Assembly: GCA_913020115.1 (NCBI GenBank)
Contig: CAJWBQ010000005.1
Span: forward strand, 86,340-150,339
DNA: 64,000 nucleotides
From: an uncultured Cellvibrionales bacterium
GTDB lineage: Bacteria > Pseudomonadota > Gammaproteobacteria > Pseudomonadales > Cellvibrionaceae
Direction of reading: 5' to 3'
The number at the start of each line of letters is the position of its first letter. The first letter of the stretch is position 1. Of the stretch, positions 26,676 to 35,787 are shown in pieces. The translations under genes and the position numbers were made by a program. The notes under the pieces are model-generated. The model saw nothing but the letters and a program-made list of their open reading frames with translations. It ran no database searches and was not told the origin of the DNA.

Positions 26676-27410
26676 ATGCCAATTTATCTTCACAAATTAG
26701 TGCTTTTGCTCTTGCTAGGCATCTCGAGCAGCGCCTTTAGCCTAGATCCCCTCAAAATTGAAATTCGGACGATCGGCTTTCCCCCATACGGAATACTTAA
26801 TGACCGTGTGGCCAGCGGCATATACTACGATTTGGCTAACAAACTCGCCGCAGCCGTGGGATTGGACGCCAGTAACACCGTCGCACCTTATACAAGAATT
26901 AGAAGTGGTCTAAAGTCTGGCCGAGCTGATTTGTCCATAATGTTCAAGTACTCTGAGTTGAACGACTACGTTGTTTACGTCGCACCTCTACCAACTTTGA
27001 AAACCGTAGTGGTGGGCTTGAAAGGGTCTTCGTTTGATTCGATACAAAGCCTAGAGAATAAGCGTATAGCTTATCTTCGAGGTGGCAGTTTTAGTGAGCA
27101 AATCGACAACAATCCTAACATTCAGAAATATCGCACAACAAACTTCCTACAGGGTGTGAAGATGTTGTTAGGTGGTCGGGTGGACGCCATTATAGGCCCC
27201 ATGGAGCCAATTTTAGCCGCGGCTGCAAAGAGTAATCTGAGCAACGATTTGTTTGGTACTCCCTTTGTGGTTGCCGAGCGAACGCCGTGGATTCAAATAT
27301 CTAAAAAGGGTGCCTTAGTGCCCTATGTGGAACTACTAAGAGAAGAGTTTGCGTTAATACAGGCTCGCGGTGATTTGGAATTGCTTCGTCGTCAATACAC
27401 ACAAAATTAA
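26676..27410 (+). CDS. Periplasmic solute-binding-like protein (SBP family 3)
   Basis: A 244-residue exported protein with a signal peptide (LVLLLLLGISSSAFS, cleavage near residue 22). The mature part has the family 3 solute-binding pattern: IRTIGFPPYGIL, a GIYYDLANKLAAAVG segment, SGRADLSIMFKYSEL, and the hinge-like LENKRIAYLRGGSFSEQ. Such proteins bind amino acids or act as sensory relatives. There are no ABC permease or ATPase genes nearby, so it may be an orphan receptor rather than a transporter part. It converges with avtA. Confidence 0.78.
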   Translation: MPIYLHKLVLLLLLGISSSAFSLDPLKIEIRTIGFPPYGILNDRVASGIYYDLANKLAAAVGLDASNTVAPYTRIRSGLKSGRADLSIMFKYSELNDYVVYVAPLPTLKTVVVGLKGSSFDSIQSLENKRIAYLRGGSFSEQIDNNPNIQKYRTTNFLQGVKMLLGGRVDAIIGPMEPILAAAAKSNLSNDLFGTPFVVAERTPWIQISKKGALVPYVELLREEFALIQARGDLELLRRQYTQN

Positions 27411-27416
27411 TGGAGC

Positions 27417-28673
27417 TTAAGCTTCAGCGTAGGCCTTGGCGACTTCCTCACTGATTATCTTGACACCTCGTTGAACGGTATCTTCGTCTTGGGCGTAAGA
27501 GACACGAATGCATTCGTTTTTGTGGGCCCAGTCATCATCCATGCCGACAAAGAAGTTTTGCCCCGGAACAATTAATACACCCCGCTTTTTTAGGCGTTCG
27601 TAGAGTGCTTGGCTGCTGATAGGCAAGCCTTCAAACCACAGCCATAAGAAAATTGCGCCCTCGGGTTTGTGGATATGGTAGGGCAGGTCGCCTAATTGCT
27701 TTTGAAACCAGCGCACAGTTTGCTGTGAACGCTCGCGATAAAATGGCGTGACATAGTCTCTAGTGATGGAGAGTATCTCTCCGGTTTTGAATAGTTCTTT
27801 TGCCAGTGCTGGCCCCAAATTACCACAGGCCAAACTCACAATAGTGTTGGCGCTGGTATAAGCCTGAATGATCTCTTCCTTGGCGACAACAATACCCGTG
27901 CGGGCACCTGGAAGGCCAAGTTTCGATAAGCTCAGAGCAAGAATGGTGTTTTCATTCCAGTGAGGTTTGGCGTCGTTAAACAAAATGTTGGGAAACGGCA
28001 GGCCGTAAGCGCCGTCAATAATCAGCGGAATGCCTTTCTTTTGTGCCAATTCATCAAGATGAGCGATTTCATCGTCGGTTAACACGTTACCCGTTGGGTT
28101 GGTGGGGCGGGAGACGCAAAGCGCGGCGGTTTGTTCGTTAATGCTCAGCTGAGAAAAGTCTATGTGATATTTAAATAGGTGATTGTCGAACAGCTCAATA
28201 CTGGGCCGAGTAGCGGTAAAAAAGTTATCTGTTAGCCCAATGTCGCCATACCCTAGGTATTCAGGCGCTAGAGGCAAATGAATGGAGCGGTGGCTGCCAT
28301 CTGGCATGGCTCCAGCCAGCATATTATAGAGGACAAAAAACGCCGATTGGCTGCCGTTTGAAATCGCAATGTTATTAGCGCTGAGCTTCCAGCCAAATTG
28401 TTTCTTCAGAAAATCGGCAATTTGTGTGCGAAATTCAGCATCACCCTGCGGTGATTGGTAGATGCCAAACAAACTGTGGCGCTGACTGGAATCGGCCATT
28501 ATATGTTCTAGGCGTTTTTGGAAGATGGCCTCCACCTCAGGTAGCCGCCCAGGGTTGCCGCCCCCCATAAAAATCATGTCAGGGTTTTCATTCAGGGCAG
28601 TGCCCAGATCATCCATCAATTCAACTATGCCAGATTCACCCGCAAACTTTTTCCCGAAGGCTGACAGCTTCAC
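27417..28673 (-). CDS. avtA: Valine-pyruvate aminotransferase
   Basis: A PLP-dependent fold-type I aminotransferase that exchanges valine (or 2-aminobutyrate) with pyruvate to give alanine. Motifs are FMGGGNPGRLPEV near the N-terminus, SNGSQSAFFVLYN, SRPTNPTGNVLTDDE and the PLP lysine in ALSLSKLGLPGARTG. The open frame starts with TTG at 28691, but the GTG at 28673 has GAGG five bases upstream and gives MKLSAFGKKFAGESG, aligning with the E. coli AvtA N-terminus. About 418 residues. It converges with the solute-binding gene, six bases apart. Confidence 0.9.
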   Translation of the reverse strand: MKLSAFGKKFAGESGIVELMDDLGTALNENPDMIFMGGGNPGRLPEVEAIFQKRLEHIMADSSQRHSLFGIYQSPQGDAEFRTQIADFLKKQFGWKLSANNIAISNGSQSAFFVLYNMLAGAMPDGSHRSIHLPLAPEYLGYGDIGLTDNFFTATRPSIELFDNHLFKYHIDFSQLSINEQTAALCVSRPTNPTGNVLTDDEIAHLDELAQKKGIPLIIDGAYGLPFPNILFNDAKPHWNENTILALSLSKLGLPGARTGIVVAKEEIIQAYTSANTIVSLACGNLGPALAKELFKTGEILSITRDYVTPFYRERSQQTVRWFQKQLGDLPYHIHKPEGAIFLWLWFEGLPISSQALYERLKKRGVLIVPGQNFFVGMDDDWAHKNECIRVSYAQDEDTVQRGVKIISEEVAKAYAEA

Positions 28674-29043
28674 AATCACCTCATTGCACAATCAAGTAAA
28701 GAAGAGCCGCTATTATAACCACGAACGTGAATTTGGGGAGATGATTTTACAAAAATGAGCGCTAGGAGTGAGATTGACCATTTGTGGGGGGCAGTGCTTT
28801 CTAGTAGTGTGGCGTGTTCAATATGGGAATTTGGAGTGTTTTATGGCGGCGATGTCGAAGATCGCTAGGCGTAAAACCGTGGGTTTACTAGGGGGCGATC
28901 TAGCCCTTAACGCGGAACAAGTGGCGGGAGGCTATGTATTTGAGCGTTTAAAAGGGGGCGTTTGATTCGTTCCCGCCGCTGGGTTTACACTAGCGCGCAA
29001 ACTTACTTGAAAATTATATTTACATTAAACAGTAGACAAAACT
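28674..29043. other. 370-bp intergenic region between avtA and xthA
   Basis: Apart from the avtA ribosome site at its left end and a possible 40-codon frame (28843-28965, listed separately), I see no repeat, terminator or RNA gene. The middle (28750-28870) is rich in G and T on the plus strand. Promoters for avtA and xthA must lie here, but no confident -35/-10 pair was found. Confidence 0.5.
28843..28965 (+). CDS. Possible 40-residue small protein
   Basis: From ATG 28843 a short frame encodes a basic N-terminus (MAAMSKIARRKTVGLLGG) and a Gly-rich remainder, ending with TGA at 28963-28965. GGAG lies six bases... upstream in a good ribosome-site position, which is the main support. No family, signal or membrane segment is recognised. 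It may equally be chance in a G-rich intergenic stretch. Confidence 0.3.
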   Translation: MAAMSKIARRKTVGLLGGDLALNAEQVAGGYVFERLKGGV

Positions 29044-29805
29044 ATGCGGCTTATATCTTGGAACGTGAACGGTGTTCGCGCGGTAATGAAAAAAGATTTC
29101 TTGGGTTCACTCGAAGTTATGCAGCCCGATGTTTTGTGCCTGCAGGAAACCAAGGCTCAAGATGAACAGGTGCTTGAGGCTTTAGCCGAAGTGGATGGGT
29201 ACCATATTTACACAAACTCAGCGGTGAAGAAAGGTTATTCAAGTACCGCGGTATTGAGTAAAAAGAAGGCCATGTCGGTGCGGCTTGATATGGGCATTGA
29301 AGAGCACGATCAGGAAGGGCGTGTGATTGCCGTAGAATTTGCAAAGTACTTCGTGGTTACCGTATACACCCCTAATTCTGGTAGCGAATTAAAAAGGCTT
29401 GAATATCGCCAGCAATGGGATAAAGACTTCCTGAATTATTTAAAAGAGTTAGAAAGTGAAAAGCCTGTGGTGATATGTGGTGACCTGAATGTAGCCCATA
29501 AAGACATTGATTTGGCGCGACCTAAACCAAATTATAATAAAAGCGCGGGTTTTACTCAGAGAGAAATCGATGGTTTGGATAATCTGGTGGCTTCGGGCTT
29601 TGTAGATACCTTTCGCCATGTTAATCCAGATACAGTTAAATACAGTTGGTGGAGCTATCGTGCTGGCGCGCGGCAAAAAAACGTAGGTTGGCGTCTCGAT
29701 TATTTCTTGGCTTCTGAAACCTTGCTGCCTGCGATTAAGAGCGTCGATATACTCAACGATGTCTTGGGGTCTGATCACTGCCCAGTACTTTTAGAACTCT
29801 CCTAG
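29044..29805 (+). CDS. xthA: Exodeoxyribonuclease III / AP endonuclease
   Basis: A 253-residue metal-dependent nuclease of the ExoIII/APE family acting in base excision repair at abasic sites. Diagnostic stretches are MRLISWNVNGVRA at the start, LCLQETKAQD with the metal-binding Glu, TPNSG, GDLNVAHKDIDLA, and the C-terminal catalytic SDHCPV. Length and motif order match. It appears monocistronic; its stop codon lies inside a hairpin shared with the convergent PhnA-like gene. Confidence 0.94.
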   Translation: MRLISWNVNGVRAVMKKDFLGSLEVMQPDVLCLQETKAQDEQVLEALAEVDGYHIYTNSAVKKGYSSTAVLSKKKAMSVRLDMGIEEHDQEGRVIAVEFAKYFVVTVYTPNSGSELKRLEYRQQWDKDFLNYLKELESEKPVVICGDLNVAHKDIDLARPKPNYNKSAGFTQREIDGLDNLVASGFVDTFRHVNPDTVKYSWWSYRAGARQKNVGWRLDYFLASETLLPAIKSVDILNDVLGSDHCPVLLELS

Positions 29806-29820
29806 GCTTCGGCCTAGGAG
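29799..29820. terminator. Hairpin between xthA and phnA-like gene
   Basis: A perfect 9-bp stem CTCCTAGGC / GCCTAGGAG closes a TTCG tetraloop, a very stable RNA hairpin that contains the xthA stop codon. No real T-run follows on the plus strand, so it may be a terminator for either convergent gene or a 3'-end protector. Confidence 0.6.
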
Positions 29821-29832
29821 TTGGCAAAATAT

Positions 29833-30408
29833 TTAGGCTTTCTTTAAATAACAACTCAGCAGCACAATTTTAACGCCATTCACTCGGCCTTCAATATGTT
29901 CTGGGTTGTTAGTCAAAGAGATATTGCGTACGGCCGTACCGCGCTTAGCGGTAAAGCCCGCGCCCTTAACGGCGAGATCTTTAATCAATGTAACATTGTC
30001 GCCTGCGTGAAGTTGAGCACCATTGCTGTCGCGGGTGGGTTCTTGGTCGTCATCTTCATCGCTGATACCTGTCTCGGCCCAGGTTTTCACGTCGTCTTCT
30101 AGGTACATCATGTCGAGCTGGTCTTGTGCCCAAGTCTCACCAGTTTTTGCCAATGCGTTTAGCTGGCGCCAAGCCATTACTTGGACCGCTGCGACAGGGC
30201 TCCACATACTGTCGTTTAAACAGCGCCAGTGGTTGGCGTCTACCGTAGAAGTTTGCGCAATTTGACCGCTGCAGGTTTCACAAATCATCACGCATTGATC
30301 AGCACTGCCGTCGCTGGGGCTCACTTCTAATGGAGACAGTGGCGTGTCTTGTGCACACAGTTCGCATTTGGCATCGCAGCGTTGCAGTAGAGTTTGTTCG
30401 GTAGACAT
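29833..30408 (-). CDS. PhnA/YjdM family zinc-ribbon protein
   Basis: A 191-residue cytoplasmic protein. The N-terminus has CDAKCELC and, about 25 residues later, CETCSGQ, a likely zinc ribbon. The C-terminal 70 residues (RDSNGAQLHAGDNVTLIKDL onward) form the PhnA domain with VKGAGFTAKRGT. Despite the name, most members are not phosphonoacetate hydrolases, and the physiological role is unclear. AAGGAAA gives a good ribosome site before the ATG at 30408. It is longer than E. coli YjdM (about 110 residues) because of an inserted middle segment. Confidence 0.88.
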   Translation of the reverse strand: MSTEQTLLQRCDAKCELCAQDTPLSPLEVSPSDGSADQCVMICETCSGQIAQTSTVDANHWRCLNDSMWSPVAAVQVMAWRQLNALAKTGETWAQDQLDMMYLEDDVKTWAETGISDEDDDQEPTRDSNGAQLHAGDNVTLIKDLAVKGAGFTAKRGTAVRNISLTNNPEHIEGRVNGVKIVLLSCYLKKA

Positions 30409-30509
30409 GATGTTTTCCTTCAGGGGCCCGCTTAAAAAACGCGTATATTGCCTGTTTTCATAGGAAATGTCTGTGAAATTTTAGAGGCGAAGGTTGTTTG
30501 TTCATTTAT

Positions 30510-30546
30510 AGCAAACCTGCGAGTCGTTTTGGCTCGCAGGTTTGCT
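30510..30546. terminator. Long hairpin downstream of the sugar-acid operon
   Basis: A perfect 14-bp inverted repeat (30510-30523 with 30533-30546) closes a nine-base loop, located eight bases beyond the dehydratase stop on the minus strand. No run of T follows in that direction. It is likely the 3' end structure of the operon transcript. Confidence 0.6.
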
Positions 30547-30553
30547 TAATACC

Positions 30554-32329
30554 CTAGTGCGAATGCCTAGGGGTTTTTGCGATGATGTCTTTGTACTTTG
30601 TCATGCCGTGGAATACCGCTCCGGTGTCCATATTTGAAACATTTTCACGGTAAATTTCCTGCCACCATGTTTGGTTTTCAACCATATCAAAGGTCATGGT
30701 ATCTTTTCGTTCTGCCCACTCGGCAGGGTCGACCAGCGCCATTACTGAGCGCGTATTTAGGTCGATGCGCACAGAGTCCCCTGACTTCAAATACGCCAGA
30801 CCACCTCCGTCGGCGGCCTCCGGGGAGGCATTGAGAATAGACGGAGAGCCCGAAGTACCACTCTGGCGCCCGTCGCCCAACGTCGGCAGTGAATTGATGT
30901 TTTTGTTGAGCAGGTAGGCTGGAGGTTGCATGTTCACTACCTCCGCTGAGCCTGGATAGCCTTTTGGTCCAACCCCTCTAATGACCAAAATACAGTGCTC
31001 GTCAATACCTAACTCTGGGTTGTCGATTTCGGCATGATAATGTTCCGGTCCATCAAACACCACCGCTCGCCCTACAAAAGCATTGGGGTCTTCGGGGTTG
31101 GACAGATAGCGTGCTTGGAACTCTTCGTTTACGGCTGAAACTTTCATCACCGCTGAATCAAACAGGTTTCCAGACAGCACCATCAAGCCGGCTTCAGGGG
31201 CAATAGGGTCTTTGGTGGTTTTAATTACCCTGGAGTCTATCACGCGCGAATTGGCGCAATTCTCGCCAATGCTACGGCCACTTACGGTCATGGCGTCCAC
31301 ATGAATTAAATTGGCTTTTACTAATTCGGCTATAGTTGCTGGTACACCGCCTGCGCGATGGAATTCTTCACTAAGGAATTCTCCAACGGGCTTACAATTC
31401 ACCAGTTGAGGAATTTTTTGCCCGCAGCGCTGCCAATCTTCTAGGGTGAGCTCTACACCCGCGTGTGCGGCAATAGCGTTGATATGAATGGGGGCATTGG
31501 TGGAGCCGCCAATCGCAGAGCACATCACAATGGCATTTTCTAAGGCCTCGCGGGTGATGATTTTTGCGGGTGTTAGATCTTCCCACACCATATCTACAAT
31601 ACGTTTACCTGTGTGGTAGGCCATTTGTGCTCTTTCGCGATAAGGCGCGGGAATAGAAGCGCAGCCAGGTAGCATCATGCCCAGTGATTCTGCGAGGCAA
31701 TTCATGGAGAGTGCCGTGCCCATTGTATTGCAATGACCTGCGGAGGGGGCCGAACCGGCGGCACGCGCCATAAATTCTTCCGTGGTAATTTCCCCCTTGC
31801 TCAACTGTGCGCGGGCTTCCCAAATAACGGTGCCGGAACCCACGCACTGGCCAAGATAATCGCCATTGAGCATGGGGCCACCTGACAGCGCAATAGCGGG
31901 CAAATTGGTACTCGCCGCGCCCATAATGAGTGCCGGAGTAGTTTTGTCGCAGCCAGTAGTAAGCACTACGCCATCGAGTGGATAACCGTGTAAAACCTCA
32001 ATGAGCGAAAGACACTGCAGATTTCTGTCGAGTGCAGCGGTGGGGCGACGGCCTGTTTCTTGTACTGGGTGCACCGGAAATTCCATAGGAATACCACCGG
32101 CATCCCGAATGCCCTGTTTAACACGCTCGGCCAATTCAACATGGATGCGGTTGCAAGGTACTAGGTCTGATCCTGTTTGGGCGATGCCAATAATTGGGCG
32201 GTCTGATTGCAGCTCTTCCTGGGTGAGGCCGTAATTTAGATAGCGCTCAAGGTAGAGTGCAGTCATACCTGGGTCACTAGGGTTGTTAAACCATTCTCTG
32301 CTGCGCAGTGTTTTTTTTATTTTGTCCAT
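30554..32329 (-). CDS. IlvD/Edd-family sugar-acid dehydratase
   Basis: A 591-residue Fe-S dehydratase of the IlvD/Edd family. Cluster cysteines are plausible in VLTTGCDKTTPA and SAPSAGHCNTMGTALSMN; the catalytic-site stretch CSAIGGSTNAPIHINAIA is conserved. This branch includes L-arabinonate, D-xylonate and D-galactonate dehydratases. Upstream genes encode KDGal kinase and KDPGal aldolase, so the likely reaction is D-galactonate to 2-dehydro-3-deoxygalactonate. That would replace the enolase-family DgoD of E. coli. Substrate is inferred from context. Its start overlaps the aldolase stop by one base (TAATG). Confidence 0.87.
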   Translation of the reverse strand: MDKIKKTLRSREWFNNPSDPGMTALYLERYLNYGLTQEELQSDRPIIGIAQTGSDLVPCNRIHVELAERVKQGIRDAGGIPMEFPVHPVQETGRRPTAALDRNLQCLSLIEVLHGYPLDGVVLTTGCDKTTPALIMGAASTNLPAIALSGGPMLNGDYLGQCVGSGTVIWEARAQLSKGEITTEEFMARAAGSAPSAGHCNTMGTALSMNCLAESLGMMLPGCASIPAPYRERAQMAYHTGKRIVDMVWEDLTPAKIITREALENAIVMCSAIGGSTNAPIHINAIAAHAGVELTLEDWQRCGQKIPQLVNCKPVGEFLSEEFHRAGGVPATIAELVKANLIHVDAMTVSGRSIGENCANSRVIDSRVIKTTKDPIAPEAGLMVLSGNLFDSAVMKVSAVNEEFQARYLSNPEDPNAFVGRAVVFDGPEHYHAEIDNPELGIDEHCILVIRGVGPKGYPGSAEVVNMQPPAYLLNKNINSLPTLGDGRQSGTSGSPSILNASPEAADGGGLAYLKSGDSVRIDLNTRSVMALVDPAEWAERKDTMTFDMVENQTWWQEIYRENVSNMDTGAVFHGMTKYKDIIAKTPRHSH

Positions 32330-32970
32330 TATGGGCTCAGTATTGACGAGTTTTCTTTGGCGTTATGAAACGCATTCAGTATTTTTTTTGCGTCGGCGAC
32401 TATCGCTTCAGGTGACTTGCCTGCTTTATACAGCGATGAGCCGATGCCAAAGCCTGTGGCTCCCGCGGTCAAATAATCTTGCATGTTGTCATTATTGATT
32501 CCGCCAACCGCAAGCATGGGGATGGTGGGTAAAACGGCTCGCATGGCTTTTATAGCCGAAGGTGTTACTAGGTCTGCGGGGAAAAACTTCAGTGCGTCTG
32601 CGCCTGCATGCATTGCGCTAAATGCCTCACTTGGCGTACAGCAACCGGGCATGGACACCATGCTTAGTTCTTTCGTTTTACGAATAACATCAAGGTCGCA
32701 GTTGGGTGAAAAAACCAATTCTCCGCCCGCCTCAAATACTTGGGTCACTTGATTAACTTGAGTGACAGTACCTGCACCAATAAGGGCCTGGCCGCCAAAT
32801 TCTTCGGCAATTAAGGCGATGGATTTCAGCGCGTCTGGAGAGGTCAAAGGCACTTCAATAATGGTGTAACCGCACTCGATGAGCTGACCGGTAATGGCGA
32901 CAACTTCTTCAGGTGATACACCTCGTAAAATTGCGACGAGGGGGGTGTCGGACAAATATTTATCTAGCAT
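32329..32970 (-). CDS. dgoA: 2-dehydro-3-deoxy-6-phosphogalactonate aldolase
   Basis: A 213-residue class I aldolase of the KDPG/KDPGal family that splits KDPGal into pyruvate and glyceraldehyde 3-phosphate. PLVAILRGVSPEEV is the signature N-terminal strand with its catalytic Glu nearby in IIEVPLTSPDAL. GAGTVTQVNQV and the Schiff-base lysine in ADALKFFPADLV follow. It lies between the kinase (seven bases upstream) and the dehydratase (one-base overlap). The kinase identity argues for the galacto rather than gluco epimer. Confidence 0.9.
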   Translation of the reverse strand: MLDKYLSDTPLVAILRGVSPEEVVAITGQLIECGYTIIEVPLTSPDALKSIALIAEEFGGQALIGAGTVTQVNQVTQVFEAGGELVFSPNCDLDVIRKTKELSMVSMPGCCTPSEAFSAMHAGADALKFFPADLVTPSAIKAMRAVLPTIPMLAVGGINNDNMQDYLTAGATGFGIGSSLYKAGKSPEAIVADAKKILNAFHNAKENSSILSP

Positions 32971-32977
32971 GTTGATC

Positions 32978-33925
32978 TCATTGCTTGTTCGAAATTGGCT
33001 GGTTCAAAACTTGAGTGTTCAAATGGGGTTGGGCAATGCGCAAGATACCTTGAATGATGGCGTCGGCAGCGTCGAGGGACTGCGCTTTGAATCCAAATTC
33101 ACTCGCCGCGATTTGATAGAGCGCTTGCAGGTGCGAGTTGCCAATCAAGCAGAGTGTTGATTCATTTGGGTACAAGGTTTTTGCGCCTTGGAATTCATGA
33201 CCAATGGCGATACCCGATAAGTATGCGCTTAATGAGCCGCCCGACCAGGTGCCTGTCAACAAACGCGCTCGCGCAGAGAAAATGTGGTGAAGAAAACCGC
33301 CGGCTTGCTGGCTGTAAGTTAGACCTTCACGGAACGAGGCTTGGTCAAACTCGTCACCGTTCATAATGGCTCCTATAGAGCTAAACTCTCCGAGCAAGGA
33401 AAACATTTCGCCGGTAAAAAAGGTGGAGAAAGTGGTGATTTCTTGCTGATGTGTCTGCGCCCATTTACTGTGAGTTCCAGGTAAACATATTAAGGCATTG
33501 TTATCTGGCAAGCCATGTAGAGCCGTGAGGGCTCCGATAATCTGAACTTCTTCGCCGCGCATAACATCGGCTGAACCACTGGGGCTATTGGTTTTAACGC
33601 CGGGAATAACAAAGAGATTAAGTTTGCGCGCATTGCTAATGGCTAAGAGATTAAGCCCCAAAGTTTCGGCTTTTACTGGGCATGCCTGGTAGGCAGTTTC
33701 TTGCCAGCCACTGCGGCTGCCTATCATGCCAGCCATAATAATGGGCGTATCAGGAGCGTCGGCTAACCATTCCCCACAGGCTTCTAGCAGGGTGTTTTCA
33801 AAGGCGCTGGGCTCAAGGCTGAATACACCTTGGTCGCTGCTGTGCTGAGCGAGAATTTCACCTGTCTCGCTGATGAGCCACGCACGCAGCGCAGTGGAAC
33901 CCCAATCAACCGCTACAATTTTCAT
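32978..33925 (-). CDS. dgoK: 2-dehydro-3-deoxygalactonokinase
   Basis: A 315-residue sugar kinase that phosphorylates 2-dehydro-3-deoxygalactonate at C6. The N-terminus VAVDWGSTALRAWLI is the ATP-binding phosphate 1 motif. PIIMAGMIGSRSGWQE, VMRGEEVQIIGAL and CLPGTHSKWA are characteristic of DgoK. The start overlaps the upstream SDR stop by one base (TAATG), so the operon is translationally coupled throughout. Confidence 0.92.
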   Translation of the reverse strand: MKIVAVDWGSTALRAWLISETGEILAQHSSDQGVFSLEPSAFENTLLEACGEWLADAPDTPIIMAGMIGSRSGWQETAYQACPVKAETLGLNLLAISNARKLNLFVIPGVKTNSPSGSADVMRGEEVQIIGALTALHGLPDNNALICLPGTHSKWAQTHQQEITTFSTFFTGEMFSLLGEFSSIGAIMNGDEFDQASFREGLTYSQQAGGFLHHIFSARARLLTGTWSGGSLSAYLSGIAIGHEFQGAKTLYPNESTLCLIGNSHLQALYQIAASEFGFKAQSLDAADAIIQGILRIAQPHLNTQVLNQPISNKQ

Positions 33926-34689
33926 TAAGCGCGCCCGGCGTCAACCACCAAGGCTTGCCCAGTGATCATGGCGGAGGCTTTTGAGGCTAGAAACAGCGCA
34001 GAATTTGCACAGTCTTCTTCGGAAATGGTCGTTTTTAAACACTGCTGAGCGAGACATTCTTCTAAGGCTTCTGGGGTAACCCAAAGTTCTTTTTGGCGCT
34101 CGGTCATTACCCAGCCAGGAATCAGCGAGTTTACACGAATATTACTGGGCCCTAATTCTCGAGCGAGAGCTTTACTCAGGCCAATGATGCCTGCTTTGGC
34201 GGCAACATAAGCCGGATAGCCGGATAGACCTAACATGGACGAGTTAGAGCCCACATTGATGATACTGCCATAACCTAGATTTTTCATGCCCTTAACTACG
34301 GCTTGCGCGGTAAAGAAATGTGGGCGCAGATTGGTGTTAAGCGAGTTGTCCCACTGTTCGGGGCTCAACTCTTCTAGCGTGTGGCGAGTATCTCGGGCCG
34401 CGTTGTTGATGAGGACATCTACAGGGCCTTGGTGTTGCTCTACAGTGGCAAGGCAGGTCATGAGTTTTCCAACGTCGCTGATATCACATTGTTGAAAAAA
34501 GGGACGCTGTCCCAATTCTTGCTCGATTGAATCACAAAGGCTGTTGGCATTATCGGCATCTAGGGATACAAACGACACCTTAGCGCCTTGCCTAATAAAG
34601 GCTTTTACAAAGGCCGCGCCAATTCCAGAGCCGCCGCCGGTGATAAATACGGAGGCGCCGTTTAAATCGCTGTAGTTACAAATAGACAT
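33925..34689 (-). CDS. SDR-family sugar dehydrogenase
   Basis: A 254-residue short-chain dehydrogenase. The cofactor motif is GGGSGIGAA, then NNAARD, the catalytic Ser in NVGSNSSML and the YVAAK Tyr-Lys pair (YPAYVAAKAG). As the first gene of the catabolic operon it probably oxidises the aldose (galactose or a C4-equivalent sugar such as L-arabinose) to the lactone. Substrate is inference. No lactonase gene accompanies it, so lactone opening is either spontaneous or encoded elsewhere. Confidence 0.85.
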   Translation of the reverse strand: MSICNYSDLNGASVFITGGGSGIGAAFVKAFIRQGAKVSFVSLDADNANSLCDSIEQELGQRPFFQQCDISDVGKLMTCLATVEQHQGPVDVLINNAARDTRHTLEELSPEQWDNSLNTNLRPHFFTAQAVVKGMKNLGYGSIINVGSNSSMLGLSGYPAYVAAKAGIIGLSKALARELGPSNIRVNSLIPGWVMTERQKELWVTPEALEECLAQQCLKTTISEEDCANSALFLASKASAMITGQALVVDAGRA

Positions 34690-34750
34690 GACTTACCTTA
34701 TAGCGGCCCTTCGTTCAGGGCCCGCAATGATTTACATTATCGAAACATCG

Positions 34751-34767
34751 TATTTATATTACAAATA
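34751..34767. promoter_or_regulatory. Possible operator before the sugar-acid operon
   Basis: The 17-bp imperfect palindrome TATTTATATTACAAATA lies 62 bases upstream of the SDR start, in the gap between the operon and the GntR-family gene. AT-rich dyads of this size fit GntR-type operators, but there is no second matching site near the regulator gene. Confidence 0.3.
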
Positions 34768-34851
34768 AGATTGCTTAATAGCAAGCGCTTCCAGAGCGAA
34801 TGTGCGCGAAAAGAGAAGGGAGAGGGCAGTCTGTTAGTGGGGCGCGCAGCC

Positions 34852-35559
34852 CTATTTGTCCATCTCGTTTTTGATCAGTTCCAGCGCTTCCGATTGTAGG
34901 TGGCGTGAAGCGCTGCGAGCCGCCTCGGTATCCCCTAAAACAATTGCGTCATAGACATCTTTGTGGGCGCTATAGTCGGCGGTTTGAACACCTTTAATGC
35001 GGTTGGTAAAGCGGATGCTGACCCTTAACGCCGTATCTATGAAGTTGCGTAATTGCTGGTAAAAGGGGTTGTCGCTGGCCATTAGGATCGACATGTGGAA
35101 CTCAATGTCGGCTTCCAGTGAATCGTCTAAGCCTGCATCGGCCGCTTTCATGCGCTTGAGCGCCAGAGAGATGCGACTGATGAGCTCAAGGTTTTGATTT
35201 TCGGCGGCGAGGGCGCTGGCTTCAGGTTCAATTGCTAGGCGCAGTTGTAAGAATTCTTTTAACAGGTTCAGGGTGAGGGTGCCTTTTAATACCCATTCCA
35301 GAACGTCTGGGTCAAACATATTCCAGTTGGTTTTGGATTGCACTCGTATTCCCTGACGAGGCCGAGAGGCAAGTAGCCCCTTGGCTGTGAGCATTTTAAC
35401 GGCCTCGCGGGTAGCGCTGCGACTAATTTGATGCTCCTCGCAGAGTTCGGCTTCTGACGGCAGTCCGCCTCCTATGGGGTAGTCTCCTTGGACAATAGCG
35501 GCGCCCAGTGTGTGCACTAGTTGCTGGGTTAGATTGCGGCCTGCGTGTACTTTGTCCAT
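34852..35559 (-). CDS. GntR-family (FadR subgroup) transcriptional regulator
   Basis: A 235-residue regulator with an N-terminal winged helix (LPSEAELCEEHQISRSATRE, residues about 28-47) followed by RQGIRV, and an all-helical FCD ligand-binding domain with Asp, His and Arg residues typical of metal-assisted carboxylate binding (EADIEFHMSIL). DgoR-like regulators of galactonate operons belong to this group. It lies immediately upstream of the operon on the same strand with 162 bases between, so it probably represses that operon in response to a sugar acid. Confidence 0.88.
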   Translation of the reverse strand: MDKVHAGRNLTQQLVHTLGAAIVQGDYPIGGGLPSEAELCEEHQISRSATREAVKMLTAKGLLASRPRQGIRVQSKTNWNMFDPDVLEWVLKGTLTLNLLKEFLQLRLAIEPEASALAAENQNLELISRISLALKRMKAADAGLDDSLEADIEFHMSILMASDNPFYQQLRNFIDTALRVSIRFTNRIKGVQTADYSAHKDVYDAIVLGDTEAARSASRHLQSEALELIKNEMDK

Positions 35560-35787
35560 TAATGGTGCCCAAATGTTCGGAGTAGGTTAAACGATGCAGG
35601 GATAATAAAGGCGAATGGTTTTATAAGCTATATATATGATAAAAAAACAAACGTGGATGATTCAGTTCTAGATTGCTTTGCCGTACTATTTCGTCACAGC
35701 TGAGGCGAATATGGAACTACCCGCCTAATGCGTGATCTCAAAATCACCCATGAGTAAGTCAACAGGTCAGTATAGGTAAAACAACAA

